Of a stretch of 64,000 bases of DNA, positions 34,399 through 43,412 are shown piece after piece; the first letter of the stretch is position 1; each line of letters begins with the position of its first letter. The DNA comes from Pelagihabitans sp963710535. Lineage in GTDB: Bacteria > Bacteroidota > Bacteroidia > Flavobacteriales > Flavobacteriaceae. A model generated the notes under the pieces. The model worked only from the letters and a program-made list of their open reading frames with translations. It did not search any database and was not told the DNA's origin. The translations under genes were made by a program, and so were the position numbers. The DNA is taken from NCBI GenBank assembly GCA_963710535.1, contig CAVQAW010000004.1:248001-312000 (forward strand), read 5' to 3'.

Positions 34399-35556
34399 AT
34401 GAAATCCTATAAATATCCCATCCCATCGAAACTTCCCCATGTAAAGACCACCATTTTTACCACTGTTGGGCGATTGGCATTGGCGCATGATGCCCTGAAC
34501 CTATCGCAAGGATTCCCCAACTTCGATCCCGACCCCAATTTGCTTAAACTGGTATCCAAAGCCATGCAAAATGGCCATAACCAATATGCACCCATGCCGG
34601 GCTTGCCCCAACTCAGGGCGGTCATCGCGGCAAAAATCAAAAAACTACATCGGGCCGCCTACGATCCAGAGGAGGAGATTACAATAACCGTGGGCGCCAC
34701 TCAAGCCATTTTTACCGCTATCACGGCCTTTGTTCACCCTGGTGATGAAGTCATCGTAATCAAACCTGCCTACGACTGTTATGAACCCGCCATAGCCTTG
34801 AACGGCGGCATACCCGTATTCGTTCAACTCGATAGCAAGGATTTCAAGGTAGATTGGGAAGCCTTTCAACGTGCCATCAGTCCGAAGACCAAAATGGTCA
34901 TCATCAATACCCCGCATAACCCCAGTGGGAATATCTTTTCAAAAACCGATATGTTAAAACTTGAGGCCCTCTTAAAGGATACCAAAATCATAGTGATCAG
35001 TGATGAAGTCTACGAACATATCGTATTTGATGGCAAGGCACACGAGAGCGCTTCACGTTTCGAAGATTTGGCATCCCGCAGTTTTGTCTGCGCCTCCTTT
35101 GGCAAGACATTTCACGTGACCGGATGGAAGATGGGCTATTGCGCCGCCCCCGCCCCTTTGATGCACGAGTTTCGAAAGACCCACCAATTCAATGTGTTCA
35201 GCGTTGATCATCCCGTGCAATGGGCGATGGCAGAATATTTGGAAAACGAAACGCATTATTTGGGTTTGAATGCCTTTTACCAGGAAAAAAGGGATTTGTT
35301 TTTAAGCGGCCTACGCAATTCGCGATTTAAGTTCACCCCTTCCGAGGGCACCTATTTCCAATTGCTCGACTATTCCGATATTACCGATGAGGGCGATGTT
35401 GCGCTTGCAAAGCGACTTACGATCGAGAAAAAATTGGCCAGTATTCCCATGTCGGTCTTCAATGTAGGCCAGAGAGATGACAAAATACTGCGGTTTTGCT
35501 TTGCCAAAACAGAGGATACTTTGGAAAAGGCGACAACCATCCTCAGCAAAATTTAA
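34399..35556 (+). CDS. PLP-dependent methionine aminotransferase
   Basis: The 385-residue class I aminotransferase resembles the YbdL/methionine aminotransferase branch: LNLSQGFPNFDPD, QYAPMPGLPQLR, TVGATQAIFTAI, NTPHNPSGNIFS, ISDEVYEHIVFD and the PLP lysine in ASFGKTFHVTGWKMGY. It probably converts 4-methylthio-2-oxobutyrate to methionine or the reverse. It is 36 nt after vsr. Its 3' end overlaps the opposing serine hydrolase by 4 nt. Confidence 0.87.
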   Translation: MKSYKYPIPSKLPHVKTTIFTTVGRLALAHDALNLSQGFPNFDPDPNLLKLVSKAMQNGHNQYAPMPGLPQLRAVIAAKIKKLHRAAYDPEEEITITVGATQAIFTAITAFVHPGDEVIVIKPAYDCYEPAIALNGGIPVFVQLDSKDFKVDWEAFQRAISPKTKMVIINTPHNPSGNIFSKTDMLKLEALLKDTKIIVISDEVYEHIVFDGKAHESASRFEDLASRSFVCASFGKTFHVTGWKMGYCAAPAPLMHEFRKTHQFNVFSVDHPVQWAMAEYLENETHYLGLNAFYQEKRDLFLSGLRNSRFKFTPSEGTYFQLLDYSDITDEGDVALAKRLTIEKKLASIPMSVFNVGQRDDKILRFCFAKTEDTLEKATTILSKI

Positions 35557-36707
35557 TCGAGCGCGGCACTTATTTTTCCCATGAACTCCTCAATTTTGTT
35601 AGGCTCGAGCCATCGGGTCACCACCACTAAATCCCTTTCCTTATCGATTACGATAAAATTGCCCCCAAAACCGGCGGCATAATAGATCTTTTCTGATAGG
35701 CCTTCCCAGTGTTCCGGCCCGTTTTGGTTCAACCACCACATAAACCCATAATTAAGGTTGGGGACTGAAGGCTCTAAGGCCTTGTTGATCCACGAAGCAC
35801 CAATGACCTGCTGCCCCTTCCAATTGCCTTGATTCAAGAACAAAAGACCGAATCGCGCCATGTCTTCCGTATTGATGAATAGTCCGGCTCCTGAATGCCC
35901 TCCCCCAGTCACCGATTTCATCTGCAGGCCGTCTATTTCGGTCCATGCATGATCATATCCAAACCATCGCCACGTGGTGGACGCGCCAATGTGATCCATT
36001 AGGTTTTCTTTGAGGACCAGGGGCATGGGTTTGCGCCAAACATGGGTGAGTGCGTATGCCAATACATTTACCCTGACGTCATTATATTCCATCACGGTGC
36101 CCGGTTCGTTCAATGTGCGGTACCTCCAATCGTCTATGCCCCCTTCCTTTGGCGGGCGGTCGGCCCAATCCAGCCCTCCCCATAATTCTCCAGACCAATC
36201 CGAATTCTGCTGTAAAAGGTGTTTCCAGGTGATTTTCCCGTTATGCTCCCCATCAAACGTACCATCCCATATATAATCAACTACCCGATCATCGGTACTC
36301 TTGATCAACCCACGATCCTCCGCCAAGCCCGCCACGGTGGAAAGAAAACTTTTGGTAACACTAAAGGTCATGTCAACCCTCTTCACATCCCCCCAATGGG
36401 CGACCATATAGCCATTTTTGAGCACCATCCCGGCGGGACCGCCCCGTTTTTTGGTCGGCCCTAAAATTTCATGAAACGGTTCCCTTTCGAAGCCCTTTAG
36501 AATGGCAATGCGCAAATCCCTTGATCCCGAATATTCATTGGCTTCGGCAAAGCTTATTGCCTCTTGTAACAACTTGGCGTCAATCTTGAATTCTTGTGGG
36601 TCTTTTTGGGACCAGACTTCATTTTTATCCGGAAAATAATAGGGCTTTTGAGCGTCAACATGGTGAACCCACATCAGGGTCAGGCAACCTAACAGGAAAT
36701 TTTTCAT
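35553..36707 (-). CDS. Exported serine hydrolase, beta-lactamase family
   Basis: The 384-residue protein has a signal peptide ending near HHVDAQ, the nucleophile motif SVTK at residues 116-119, a YNDVR tyrosine motif and GGGHSGAG towards the C-terminus, so the class C/esterase fold is complete. It differs clearly from the serine hydrolase at 5344-6672. It lies 12 nt after the GNAT gene and is probably co-transcribed with it. The substrate cannot be inferred. Confidence 0.82.
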   Translation of the reverse strand: MKNFLLGCLTLMWVHHVDAQKPYYFPDKNEVWSQKDPQEFKIDAKLLQEAISFAEANEYSGSRDLRIAILKGFEREPFHEILGPTKKRGGPAGMVLKNGYMVAHWGDVKRVDMTFSVTKSFLSTVAGLAEDRGLIKSTDDRVVDYIWDGTFDGEHNGKITWKHLLQQNSDWSGELWGGLDWADRPPKEGGIDDWRYRTLNEPGTVMEYNDVRVNVLAYALTHVWRKPMPLVLKENLMDHIGASTTWRWFGYDHAWTEIDGLQMKSVTGGGHSGAGLFINTEDMARFGLLFLNQGNWKGQQVIGASWINKALEPSVPNLNYGFMWWLNQNGPEHWEGLSEKIYYAAGFGGNFIVIDKERDLVVVTRWLEPNKIEEFMGKISAALD

Positions 36708-36719
36708 AGTGTTGTGAGA

Positions 36720-37253
36720 TTAAAGTCCGTTGAATTTAATCAAATCGAACCGCATCAGCCAATCGGTTTGTTCATCTCTTCCGATATAATAGGGATGCGT
36801 TCCAAATTTAACAAATCCGTGGCGTTGATAAAAGGCTATGGCCTTGGTATTCTTTTCCCATACCCCTAGCCATAAAAAAGACTTTTGTTCTTCAAAGGCG
36901 ATACGCTTGGCATTGTTCAACAACCATTCGCCAATCTTTCGTCCTTGGAAAGCCTCCAAAACATAGATGCGTTCCAGTTCCATCGATTCTTCGAGTTTGA
37001 TATCGGTTTGGTTTTGGTTTTGGTTGAGCTTGAAATAGCCGGCCAAAGCATTGTCGACGCAGGCAAAAAAGAAATAAGAATCCTTACTGGACAATTCCGC
37101 CTTCAGTTTTTCCCTATCAAAGGCAAATTCGATATATGACGTGAAATCTTCGGGGTCGTTGTCTTTTTCAAAGGCATCGACAAAGGTCTTTTTCGACAAT
37201 TGAACCAATTCATCCAATCTGCCTAATCCACATTTTTCAAGTCGTAATTCCAT
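36720..37253 (-). CDS. GNAT family N-acetyltransferase
   Basis: The 177-residue enzyme of the GNAT fold shows the acetyl-CoA loop ERIYVLEAFQGRKIGEWLL (Q/R-x-x-G-x-G/A type) and AIAFYQRHGFVKFGTHPYYIG. It is likely to act on small molecules or peptides. ATG 37253 (MELRLEKC) is taken; a TTG 12 nt upstream would add four residues. It is the first gene of a two-gene unit with the serine hydrolase. Confidence 0.82.
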   Translation of the reverse strand: MELRLEKCGLGRLDELVQLSKKTFVDAFEKDNDPEDFTSYIEFAFDREKLKAELSSKDSYFFFACVDNALAGYFKLNQNQNQTDIKLEESMELERIYVLEAFQGRKIGEWLLNNAKRIAFEEQKSFLWLGVWEKNTKAIAFYQRHGFVKFGTHPYYIGRDEQTDWLMRFDLIKFNGL

Positions 37254-37404
37254 TTCACAATTCAAAGCCTTAAATGTAAAAGCTTTTGAATAGCGCTACA
37301 AACATTACTGAAAATTAAGAAGTGAAGGAGACGGCTGAATTGAAGTAGAATTTTTATATAACTGTTTTTCAATTAGTTATAAACATTCCTGGACCCGGTT
37401 TCCA

Positions 37405-37437
37405 TAAAAAAAGCGCAACCTTTGCGAGGTTGCGCTT
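37405..37437 (-). terminator. Strong Rho-independent terminator after the 35-aa ORF
   Basis: On the minus strand the 11-bp stem AAGCGCAACCT with AGGTTGCGCTT closes a 5-nt loop and runs into seven T residues. It lies 25 nt past the small ORF and about 340 nt past scoB. Confidence 0.9.
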
Positions 37438-37461
37438 CATAATTTTTGGTCACAAACCCGT

Positions 37462-37569
37462 TTATAGCATAAACAGTTTGCGCATGAGCATCGCCAAGCC
37501 ACTATAAAAGTCGTTGTGATACACTTGTATTTCTTCTCGGGTATGGGGATGGTTCAATTGGGCATCCAT
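37462..37569 (-). CDS. Small 35-residue protein, unknown function
   Basis: The ORF runs from ATG 37569 to TAA 37462. The product starts MDAQLNHPHTREEIQVYHND and ends in a basic-hydrophobic tail (LAMLMRKLFML). The composition looks like a real peptide: a polar front half and an amphipathic back half that could dock on a membrane. Support is its ATG start, the strong terminator 25 nt after the stop, and the gap otherwise lacking genes. No family is recognised, and no clean promoter box was found, although the repeat element copy C lies 100 nt upstream in the same orientation. Confidence 0.5.
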   Translation of the reverse strand: MDAQLNHPHTREEIQVYHNDFYSGLAMLMRKLFML

Positions 37570-37668
37570 AAATTGTAGGTTAAAAAAGGTTAGACTTGGT
37601 ACGTAAAAATATTTTGGGGATATCTGTACGTTTTGATTTCCAAATTAATTCAAAACGGGAATAAGTGC

Positions 37669-37705
37669 AAATTATTGTTGTGAACTGCTTGGAACATGTG
37701 GTGAA
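37669..37705 (-). repeat. Dispersed 37-nt intergenic element, copy C
   Basis: On the minus strand it reads TTCACCACA, 12 nt, TTCACAACA, AATAATTT, the same length and spacing as copies A and B. It shares GTTCACAACAATAATTT (17 nt) with A and AAGCAGTTCACAACAA with B. Confidence 0.65.
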
Positions 37706-37772
37706 TCAGGCCTTATCTGTTTGCCTGACAGGGTGCCTGTTCAGGTATTGAAAAAAATAAAGGATAAGTCCT

Positions 37773-38426
37773 TCAAATCTGCATTTCGGGAACGGTGCCC
37801 TTAATGACCAAATGGCCTTCCGTGGCTTTTTGTATTTCCGCAATACTTACCCCGGGCGCGCGTTCCAAGAGCTCAAACCCATCGGGCGTTACCGCCAATA
37901 CTGCTAAGTTGGTCACTATTTTTTTTACGCAACCCACGCCTGTCAATGGCAGGGTACAGCTTTTTAGGAGTTTCGATTCGCCCTCCCTGTTCGTATGCAT
38001 CATGGCCACGATGATATTCTCTGCAGAGGCCACCAGGTCCATGGCACCCCCCATGCCTTTGACCATTTTTCCGGGAATTTTCCAATTGGCAATATCCCCG
38101 TTCTCGGCCACTTCCATGGCTCCTAAAATGGTAAGATCTACGTGTTTTCCCCTAATCATGCCAAAACTGGTGACAGAATCGAAAAAAGAGGCCCCTGGTA
38201 AAGTGGTTATGGTCTGCTTTCCGGCATTGATGATATCGGCATCCTCATCCCCTTCAAAAGGAAATGGCCCCATCCCGAGCACCCCGTTCTCACTTTGGAA
38301 CTCCACACTGATATCGTTCCGCACATAGTTTGCCACCAAGGTGGGAATACCTATGCCAAGGTTCACATAAAAGCCGTCCCGTACTTCCTGTGCAATGCGT
38401 TTTGCGATTCCTGTTTTGTCCAACAT
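37773..38426 (-). CDS. scoB: 3-oxoacid CoA-transferase subunit B
   Basis: The 217-residue beta subunit of the succinyl-CoA:3-ketoacid (or acetoacetyl) CoA-transferase carries the catalytic glutamate in EFQSENGVLGMGP and the GGAMDLV region. With the alpha subunit it moves CoA between succinyl-CoA and 3-oxoacids, as in ketone-body or leucine breakdown. It starts 6 nt after scoA. Confidence 0.92.
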   Translation of the reverse strand: MLDKTGIAKRIAQEVRDGFYVNLGIGIPTLVANYVRNDISVEFQSENGVLGMGPFPFEGDEDADIINAGKQTITTLPGASFFDSVTSFGMIRGKHVDLTILGAMEVAENGDIANWKIPGKMVKGMGGAMDLVASAENIIVAMMHTNREGESKLLKSCTLPLTGVGCVKKIVTNLAVLAVTPDGFELLERAPGVSIAEIQKATEGHLVIKGTVPEMQI

Positions 38427-38432
38427 GGCTTT

Positions 38433-39143
38433 TTACCCTTTTTGGTTCCTGGGCCTTACGGTTCTTTGTTCGATGCGCTTTTCGTAGTCCTTCCCTTGAA
38501 AAATACGTTTTACGAAGATCCCGGGCACATGGATTTCATTGGGATTAAGTGCTCCTGCCGGCATTAGATGTTCTACCTCCGCTACGGTAACATTTGCGGC
38601 ACCGCACATACAAGGATTGAAATTACGGGCGGTTCCTTTGAAAATAAGATTGCCAGCTTCATCGCCCTTCCAAGCTTTTACAAAGGCATAGTCGGCCTTA
38701 TAGGCATGTTCGAGCACGTACATCTTCCCGTTAAATTCACGGGTTTCTTTTCCTACGGCTACTTCGGTGCCGTACCCTGCAGGGGTGTAAAATGCAGGAA
38801 ACCCCGCCTGTGCAGCCCTGCACTTTTCGGCCAAGGTGCCCTGAGGTGTGAGTTCCACCTCCAACTCGCCGCTCAGCATCTGGCGTTCAAATTCTTCGTT
38901 CTCGCCAACATAGGAAGAAATCATCTTTTTGATCTGGTGGTGCTGCAGCAAGAGTCCCAATCCAAAATCATCGACCCCGGCATTGTTGGATATACAGGTG
39001 AGATTCTTTATCCCCAATCGCACCAATTCGGCTATTGCATTTTCGGGGATGCCACAAAGTCCGAACCCTCCCAACATCATGGTCATGCCATCTTTAACCC
39101 CTTCGAGGGCCTCTTCAGCGCCGTTTACCGTTTTACGGATCAT
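38433..39143 (-). CDS. scoA: 3-oxoacid CoA-transferase subunit A
   Basis: The 236-residue alpha subunit shows GMTMMLGGFGLCGIPENAI near the N-terminus and the ELTPQGTLAEKCRAAQAGFP stretch, then FYTPAGYGTEVAVGKETREF. It pairs with scoB. The gene begins 73 nt past the class A PBP stop on the same strand, so partial read-through from the gldH-pbp operon is possible. Confidence 0.92.
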   Translation of the reverse strand: MIRKTVNGAEEALEGVKDGMTMMLGGFGLCGIPENAIAELVRLGIKNLTCISNNAGVDDFGLGLLLQHHQIKKMISSYVGENEEFERQMLSGELEVELTPQGTLAEKCRAAQAGFPAFYTPAGYGTEVAVGKETREFNGKMYVLEHAYKADYAFVKAWKGDEAGNLIFKGTARNFNPCMCGAANVTVAEVEHLMPAGALNPNEIHVPGIFVKRIFQGKDYEKRIEQRTVRPRNQKG

Positions 39144-39216
39144 CCTAGTATTCTTGATTTAATTTTTTGATGGTTGCATCTTAAAATGGACCCTTCCAAA
39201 TACATATGATCACCGC

Positions 39217-41559
39217 TCAGATTCCCAGGTCTTCCAAATCATCGTCGGGATCCACATTATTTTCTTTATTCCCCCTTACCTTGTCACAATCGACGTTGAT
39301 CGTCATGTTTTCCGGCCTTGGAAATTCCGCAACGGAGATGTCCAAATCTTTGTCCTCATAATTCTTTTTCATATACAAGCCCCAAATGGGCAATGCCATG
39401 GCGGCCCCTTGTCCATAAAGAATGGATCTGAAATGGGTGGCCCTTTCTTCTCCCCCTACCCATACTCCGGTTACCAGATTAGGGACCATGCCCATGAACC
39501 AACCGTCGCTCTGGTTCTGCGTGGTACCCGTTTTACCCGCTATGGGATTGGTAAATCCGTAAGGATATCCCGTAATGATCTCTTTATAGACCGTAACATC
39601 CTGTTGGTTTTTTGTCCTAAGCCGCGTACCGGAACCGCCTTCTGTTACCCCTTCCATCAGGTTGACCATGGCATAGGATACTTCCTTGCTCAGCACATCC
39701 TTGGTCTCGGGTACGTATTCGTACAGGACCGTACCATTTTTATCTTCGATTCGAGTGACCATCACCGGTTTTACATAAACGCCTTGATTGACGAATGCCC
39801 CGTAGGCCCCCACCATTTCATAAACATTGACGTCGAGGGTTCCAAGGGCGATGGAAGGCACTTCGGGAATTTCTCCTGTCATTCCAAGGTTTTTAACGAT
39901 GGACACCACTGATTTTGGGCCCACTTTGTCGATCAATTGAGCGGTAACAGTGTTGATCGAATTGGCCAAGGCTTTCTTTAAGGTATAGCTTCTCCCGGAA
40001 TATTTTCCATCTGAATTCTTGGGGCACCAAGGTTCTGGGTTTCCATGTTTTCCGGCCTCGATACAGTATTGGGTATCGGGAAGCGAATCGCAGGGAGACA
40101 GTCGTAATTGATCAATTGCGGCGGCGTAGACAAAGGGCTTGAAAGTTGAGCCTGCCTGCCGTGCCCCTTGAATCACGTTATCGTACTGAAAATGTTTGTA
40201 GTCTATCCCGCCCACCCAAGCTTTTACATGTCCGGTCTGTGGCTCCATCGACATCATGGCGGTGCGCAAAAATGATTTGTAGTAGCGAATGGAGTCCATG
40301 GGCGTCATCACCGTATCCTTTTCTTGGGAATCGCTTTTCCAATCGAAAACGGTCATCTCGGTTTTGATGTTGAACGAAGCCCTGATCTCCTCTTCCGATT
40401 TTCCATCCTGCGTCATGATCCGCCAACGATCGGAAGTTCGCATGGCACGTTCCATGATGCGGTCGATCTCACTTTTATCCAATTCCAGGAAGGGGGCGGT
40501 CGGATTTCTGTCAGGGGTATTCTGAACAAAGAATTCGGCCTGAAGCCTTTTCATATGTTCCGCCACGGCCTCTTCAGCATTTTTCTGCATTCTTGAATCT
40601 ATGGTCGTGTAAATGCGCAGGCCATCCAAATAAAGATTCCAGGTATCCCTTTCCCCTTCCATGGCCGGTTTGGGGTTTTTACGTATCCAATCGTTCATGA
40701 AACCTTGAAGGTACATCCTGAAATAAGTGGCCAGACCTTCCCGGTGCGATTCGGGATTAAAATTGATATCCATCTCAAGTGCCTGTAAAGAGTCGCTTTC
40801 TGCCTCAGAGATAAAATCGTATTTAGCCATCTGTTCCAAGACGGTATTTCTTCGGCTGACCATCAATTCCTTTCTTCGGATGGGATTGTAAAGCGATGAG
40901 TTCTTTAACATCCCAACCAGTACGGCAGATTCTTCCATTCTCAATTCATTGGGTTCCTTGCCAAAATAAATTTTGGCGGCCGAACGTATCCCGTCCGCAT
41001 TATAGAGGAAGTCATATTCGTTCAGGTACATGGCGATGATCTCTTCCTTGGTGTACTGCCTTTCCAAACGTATGGCAATGACCCATTCCTTGATTTTTTG
41101 TTTGATGCGGTCCAATTTACTTGCGGAGGCCCTTTCGGTAAAAAGCAATTTGGAAAGCTGCTGTGAGATGGTACTGGCACCTCCCTTGGTCCCCAAAAAG
41201 ATAAATGCCCTTAAAGTGCCTCGGGCATCCACACCGGAATGGGAATAATATCGGGCATCTTCCGTGGCCACCAAGGCATTGATGAGATTTTGCGGAAGGT
41301 CTTTGTACGCTACCGGGGTCCTGTTGTCGTTGAGGTAGAATTTTCCCAAGGTCTTGCCATCCGATGAAATACTTTCGGAGGCCAAATTGGTCTGTGGGTT
41401 CTCCAATCGCTCAAAAGTGGGCATTTCGCCCAAGGCGCCCCAAGAAGCCAATAGGAAAACGAATGCAATACTTAAGATTCCCAGCAGAAACAAAATCCAA
41501 AACCATTTGATATAGGCACCAAAACTGTTGGCTTTATTCTTTTTTACCGCTTTTGCCAT
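39217..41559 (-). CDS. Class A penicillin-binding protein (transglycosylase/transpeptidase)
   Basis: This bifunctional peptidoglycan synthase is anchored by one N-terminal helix (FWILFLLGILSIAFVFLLA). The GT51 domain follows, with the catalytic Glu in ATEDARYYSHSGVD and GGASTISQQLSKLLF. The transpeptidase has the nucleophile motif in GSTFKP, an SxN-type motif in KALANSINT and the third motif AGKTGTTQNQSDGWF. It is 780 residues with a short acidic tail. It starts 3 nt after gldH and is the third gene of the ricT-gldH-pbp unit. Confidence 0.92.
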   Translation of the reverse strand: MAKAVKKNKANSFGAYIKWFWILFLLGILSIAFVFLLASWGALGEMPTFERLENPQTNLASESISSDGKTLGKFYLNDNRTPVAYKDLPQNLINALVATEDARYYSHSGVDARGTLRAFIFLGTKGGASTISQQLSKLLFTERASASKLDRIKQKIKEWVIAIRLERQYTKEEIIAMYLNEYDFLYNADGIRSAAKIYFGKEPNELRMEESAVLVGMLKNSSLYNPIRRKELMVSRRNTVLEQMAKYDFISEAESDSLQALEMDINFNPESHREGLATYFRMYLQGFMNDWIRKNPKPAMEGERDTWNLYLDGLRIYTTIDSRMQKNAEEAVAEHMKRLQAEFFVQNTPDRNPTAPFLELDKSEIDRIMERAMRTSDRWRIMTQDGKSEEEIRASFNIKTEMTVFDWKSDSQEKDTVMTPMDSIRYYKSFLRTAMMSMEPQTGHVKAWVGGIDYKHFQYDNVIQGARQAGSTFKPFVYAAAIDQLRLSPCDSLPDTQYCIEAGKHGNPEPWCPKNSDGKYSGRSYTLKKALANSINTVTAQLIDKVGPKSVVSIVKNLGMTGEIPEVPSIALGTLDVNVYEMVGAYGAFVNQGVYVKPVMVTRIEDKNGTVLYEYVPETKDVLSKEVSYAMVNLMEGVTEGGSGTRLRTKNQQDVTVYKEIITGYPYGFTNPIAGKTGTTQNQSDGWFMGMVPNLVTGVWVGGEERATHFRSILYGQGAAMALPIWGLYMKKNYEDKDLDISVAEFPRPENMTINVDCDKVRGNKENNVDPDDDLEDLGI

Positions 41560-41562
41560 AGA

Positions 41563-42048
41563 TTACTGATTGCTTTTTGAGATTTCAAAACCGACATCGG
41601 TGATGCCTTCCAACGCCTCGATCCCCTCAACGTTGCCATTTCTTCGCATGGCCTGATAAATCGTTACCGTATATACGCCGGAGGAGGGAAAAACGATGTT
41701 CTCTTTATACCAAAGCTTGTTCTCTTTGACACTGCCGTAACCTTTGCCAAGCCATGTACCGTCTGCTTTGGCCATTTCATATTCCAAGGTATCAATGGTG
41801 ATGTTTCCATCGGGAGCAGCGAGTTCCGCGATCAGGAAGAGGTTGTTGTAGGGATAGGTGTTATCATTTCTGATGTTGATGAACATATGATGACGGCCTA
41901 TGGTATCCATTTTCGAAAATGAAAAGACCATGCCGTTCTCCCGATTCCATTTCCCATTTTCGGTAGGTTTATATTCGGAAATCTCCAAAGCTTTGTCGCA
42001 ACCCAACAACACCAGGCAGAGGGTGGTCGCTAACCAGATCCTAGGCAT
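41563..42048 (-). CDS. gldH: Gliding motility lipoprotein GldH
   Basis: The 161-residue lipoprotein (signal IWLATTLCLVLLGC) matches GldH: SMALL-domain features include MVFSFSKMDTIGRHHMFINI, NLFLIAELAAPDG and YTVTIYQAMRRN. GldH is needed for gliding in Flavobacterium johnsoniae. Its presence between ricT and a class A PBP is the usual flavobacterial order. It overlaps the ricT 3' end by 8 nt. Confidence 0.92.
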   Translation of the reverse strand: MPRIWLATTLCLVLLGCDKALEISEYKPTENGKWNRENGMVFSFSKMDTIGRHHMFINIRNDNTYPYNNLFLIAELAAPDGNITIDTLEYEMAKADGTWLGKGYGSVKENKLWYKENIVFPSSGVYTVTIYQAMRRNGNVEGIEALEGITDVGFEISKSNQ

Positions 42049-43225
42049 TTTTCGCTTTTCTTTTTCTATTGTTATTATTGTTTCTTTTATTGTTCCTGTT
42101 TTTATTTTTCTTCCTATTGCGACTCTGTTTTGGCCTATCGAAACGGGTTAGGCTATCTTGGCCAACCACATTTTCGAACACTACTTTTTCTACGCTTACA
42201 ATGTTATCGCTTGCAAATTCCTCCAAGCTGGCCACAGGCTGTTTACTTTTGTTCTTTTCCAGAATTTCATGCACCTGTTCTTTGGAAAGTGCGTGCCAAT
42301 TCGCCGGATCGTCTTTGTAGGAGAACCATAGGGTGCCTTTAAAGATGTCGGTTTTTTGACAGAACGCGATGCCCTTTTCGGTATGAAGTTTGGTTTCTTG
42401 AGATGGAAAATCCTTCAGGGCGTCCATGTAGACATCCAATTCATAGTTGAGGCAACATTTCAATTTGCCACATTGCCCGGCCAATTTTTGCGGGTTGAGC
42501 GAAAGTTGCTGGTATCTCGCCGCCGAGGTGCCGACCGACCGGAAATCGGATAACCATGTAGAACAGCACAATTCACGACCGCAAGACCCTATGCCTCCCA
42601 ATCGCTGTGCTTCTTGCCGATATCCTATTTGACGCATTTCGATCCTGATGGAAAAGGCCTTGGCCATATCCTTGATCAATTGGCGGAAATCGACCCTGTC
42701 TTCGGCGGTATAATAAAAGGTTGCTTTGGATCCGTCGCCTTGAAATTCAACATCCGATATTTTCATCTGCAATTTGAGGATGATGGCAATTTCGCGCGCT
42801 CGCTTTTTGATCTCATCTTCGCGATTACGGCAGTTCTGCCACTTATCGATATCGTTTTGGGATGCCTTTCTATATATTTTTGGAAGGTCCTCGTCTTTAA
42901 AGTCTACCTTCTTGCGTTTCATCTGCACCTTCACCAATGCTCCGGCAAGGGTCACCATTCCCACATCATGGCCCGATGGGGCTTGGGTAGTGACCACGTC
43001 GCCAATGGCAAGGGAAAGGTTTTCGGTATTTCTAAAGAATTCCTTGCGACTGTTTTTGAAACGGACTTCAACACAATCAAAGGCCCTCTCGCCATTGGGC
43101 AGTGACATATTGGAAAGCCAATCAAATACTGTCAATTTATTACAACCATCTGTGCCGCAAGTACCATTGTTCTTGCATCCTCGTGGTTGTCCGTCCTTAG
43201 CGGTCGAACAACTGGTACATCCCAT
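42041..43225 (-). CDS. ricT: PSP1-domain protein RicT (YaaT) with Cys-rich head
   Basis: The 394-residue protein starts with a cysteine cluster (CTSC, RGCKNNGTCGTDGC), then has the PSP1 domain with GSCGRELCC, LNPQKLAGQCGKLKCCLNYE. RicT homologues bind Fe-S clusters and, in Bacillus, form the RicA-RicF-RicT complex linked to RNA processing. The last 30 residues are almost only K, R and N, a basic tail likely to bind RNA. It is the first gene of the ricT-gldH-pbp operon, with a full promoter at 43286-43318. Confidence 0.88.
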   Translation of the reverse strand: MGCTSCSTAKDGQPRGCKNNGTCGTDGCNKLTVFDWLSNMSLPNGERAFDCVEVRFKNSRKEFFRNTENLSLAIGDVVTTQAPSGHDVGMVTLAGALVKVQMKRKKVDFKDEDLPKIYRKASQNDIDKWQNCRNREDEIKKRAREIAIILKLQMKISDVEFQGDGSKATFYYTAEDRVDFRQLIKDMAKAFSIRIEMRQIGYRQEAQRLGGIGSCGRELCCSTWLSDFRSVGTSAARYQQLSLNPQKLAGQCGKLKCCLNYELDVYMDALKDFPSQETKLHTEKGIAFCQKTDIFKGTLWFSYKDDPANWHALSKEQVHEILEKNKSKQPVASLEEFASDNIVSVEKVVFENVVGQDSLTRFDRPKQSRNRKKNKNRNNKRNNNNNRKRKAKNA

Positions 43226-43285
43226 ATTTTATATCTTGATTTGACCAAAACCAAAATTTTGGTCAAAAAAGGTTCATACTAAACT

Positions 43286-43318
43286 CAAAGGTAAAGATAG
43301 TGTTTTTGGATGATCAAA
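43286..43318 (-). promoter_or_regulatory. Promoter of the ricT-gldH-pbp operon
   Basis: On the minus strand TTTG (43318-43315) and TACCTTTG (43293-43286) are 21 nt apart. Both elements match the Bacteroidota consensus. Confidence 0.65.
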
Positions 43319-43412
43319 AGTAATTCTGGCCTTTGCGAAATGGGTTCTATCCATTTAAGCGCCTTATCATGTGCCCGTACGACTTTGATAGTTTACTGGG
43401 CCATTGGGCGTG

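Larger units (their letters stand above)
37254..37772. other. Intergenic region with small ORF, terminator and repeat copy C
   Basis: Between the GNAT gene and scoB lie, from right to left on the minus strand: a CCTGACAGG-type hairpin (37724-37745), the 37-nt element copy C (37669-37705), a 35-codon ORF (37462-37569) and a strong terminator (37405-37437). This reads as a small independent transcription unit. Confidence 0.55.
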
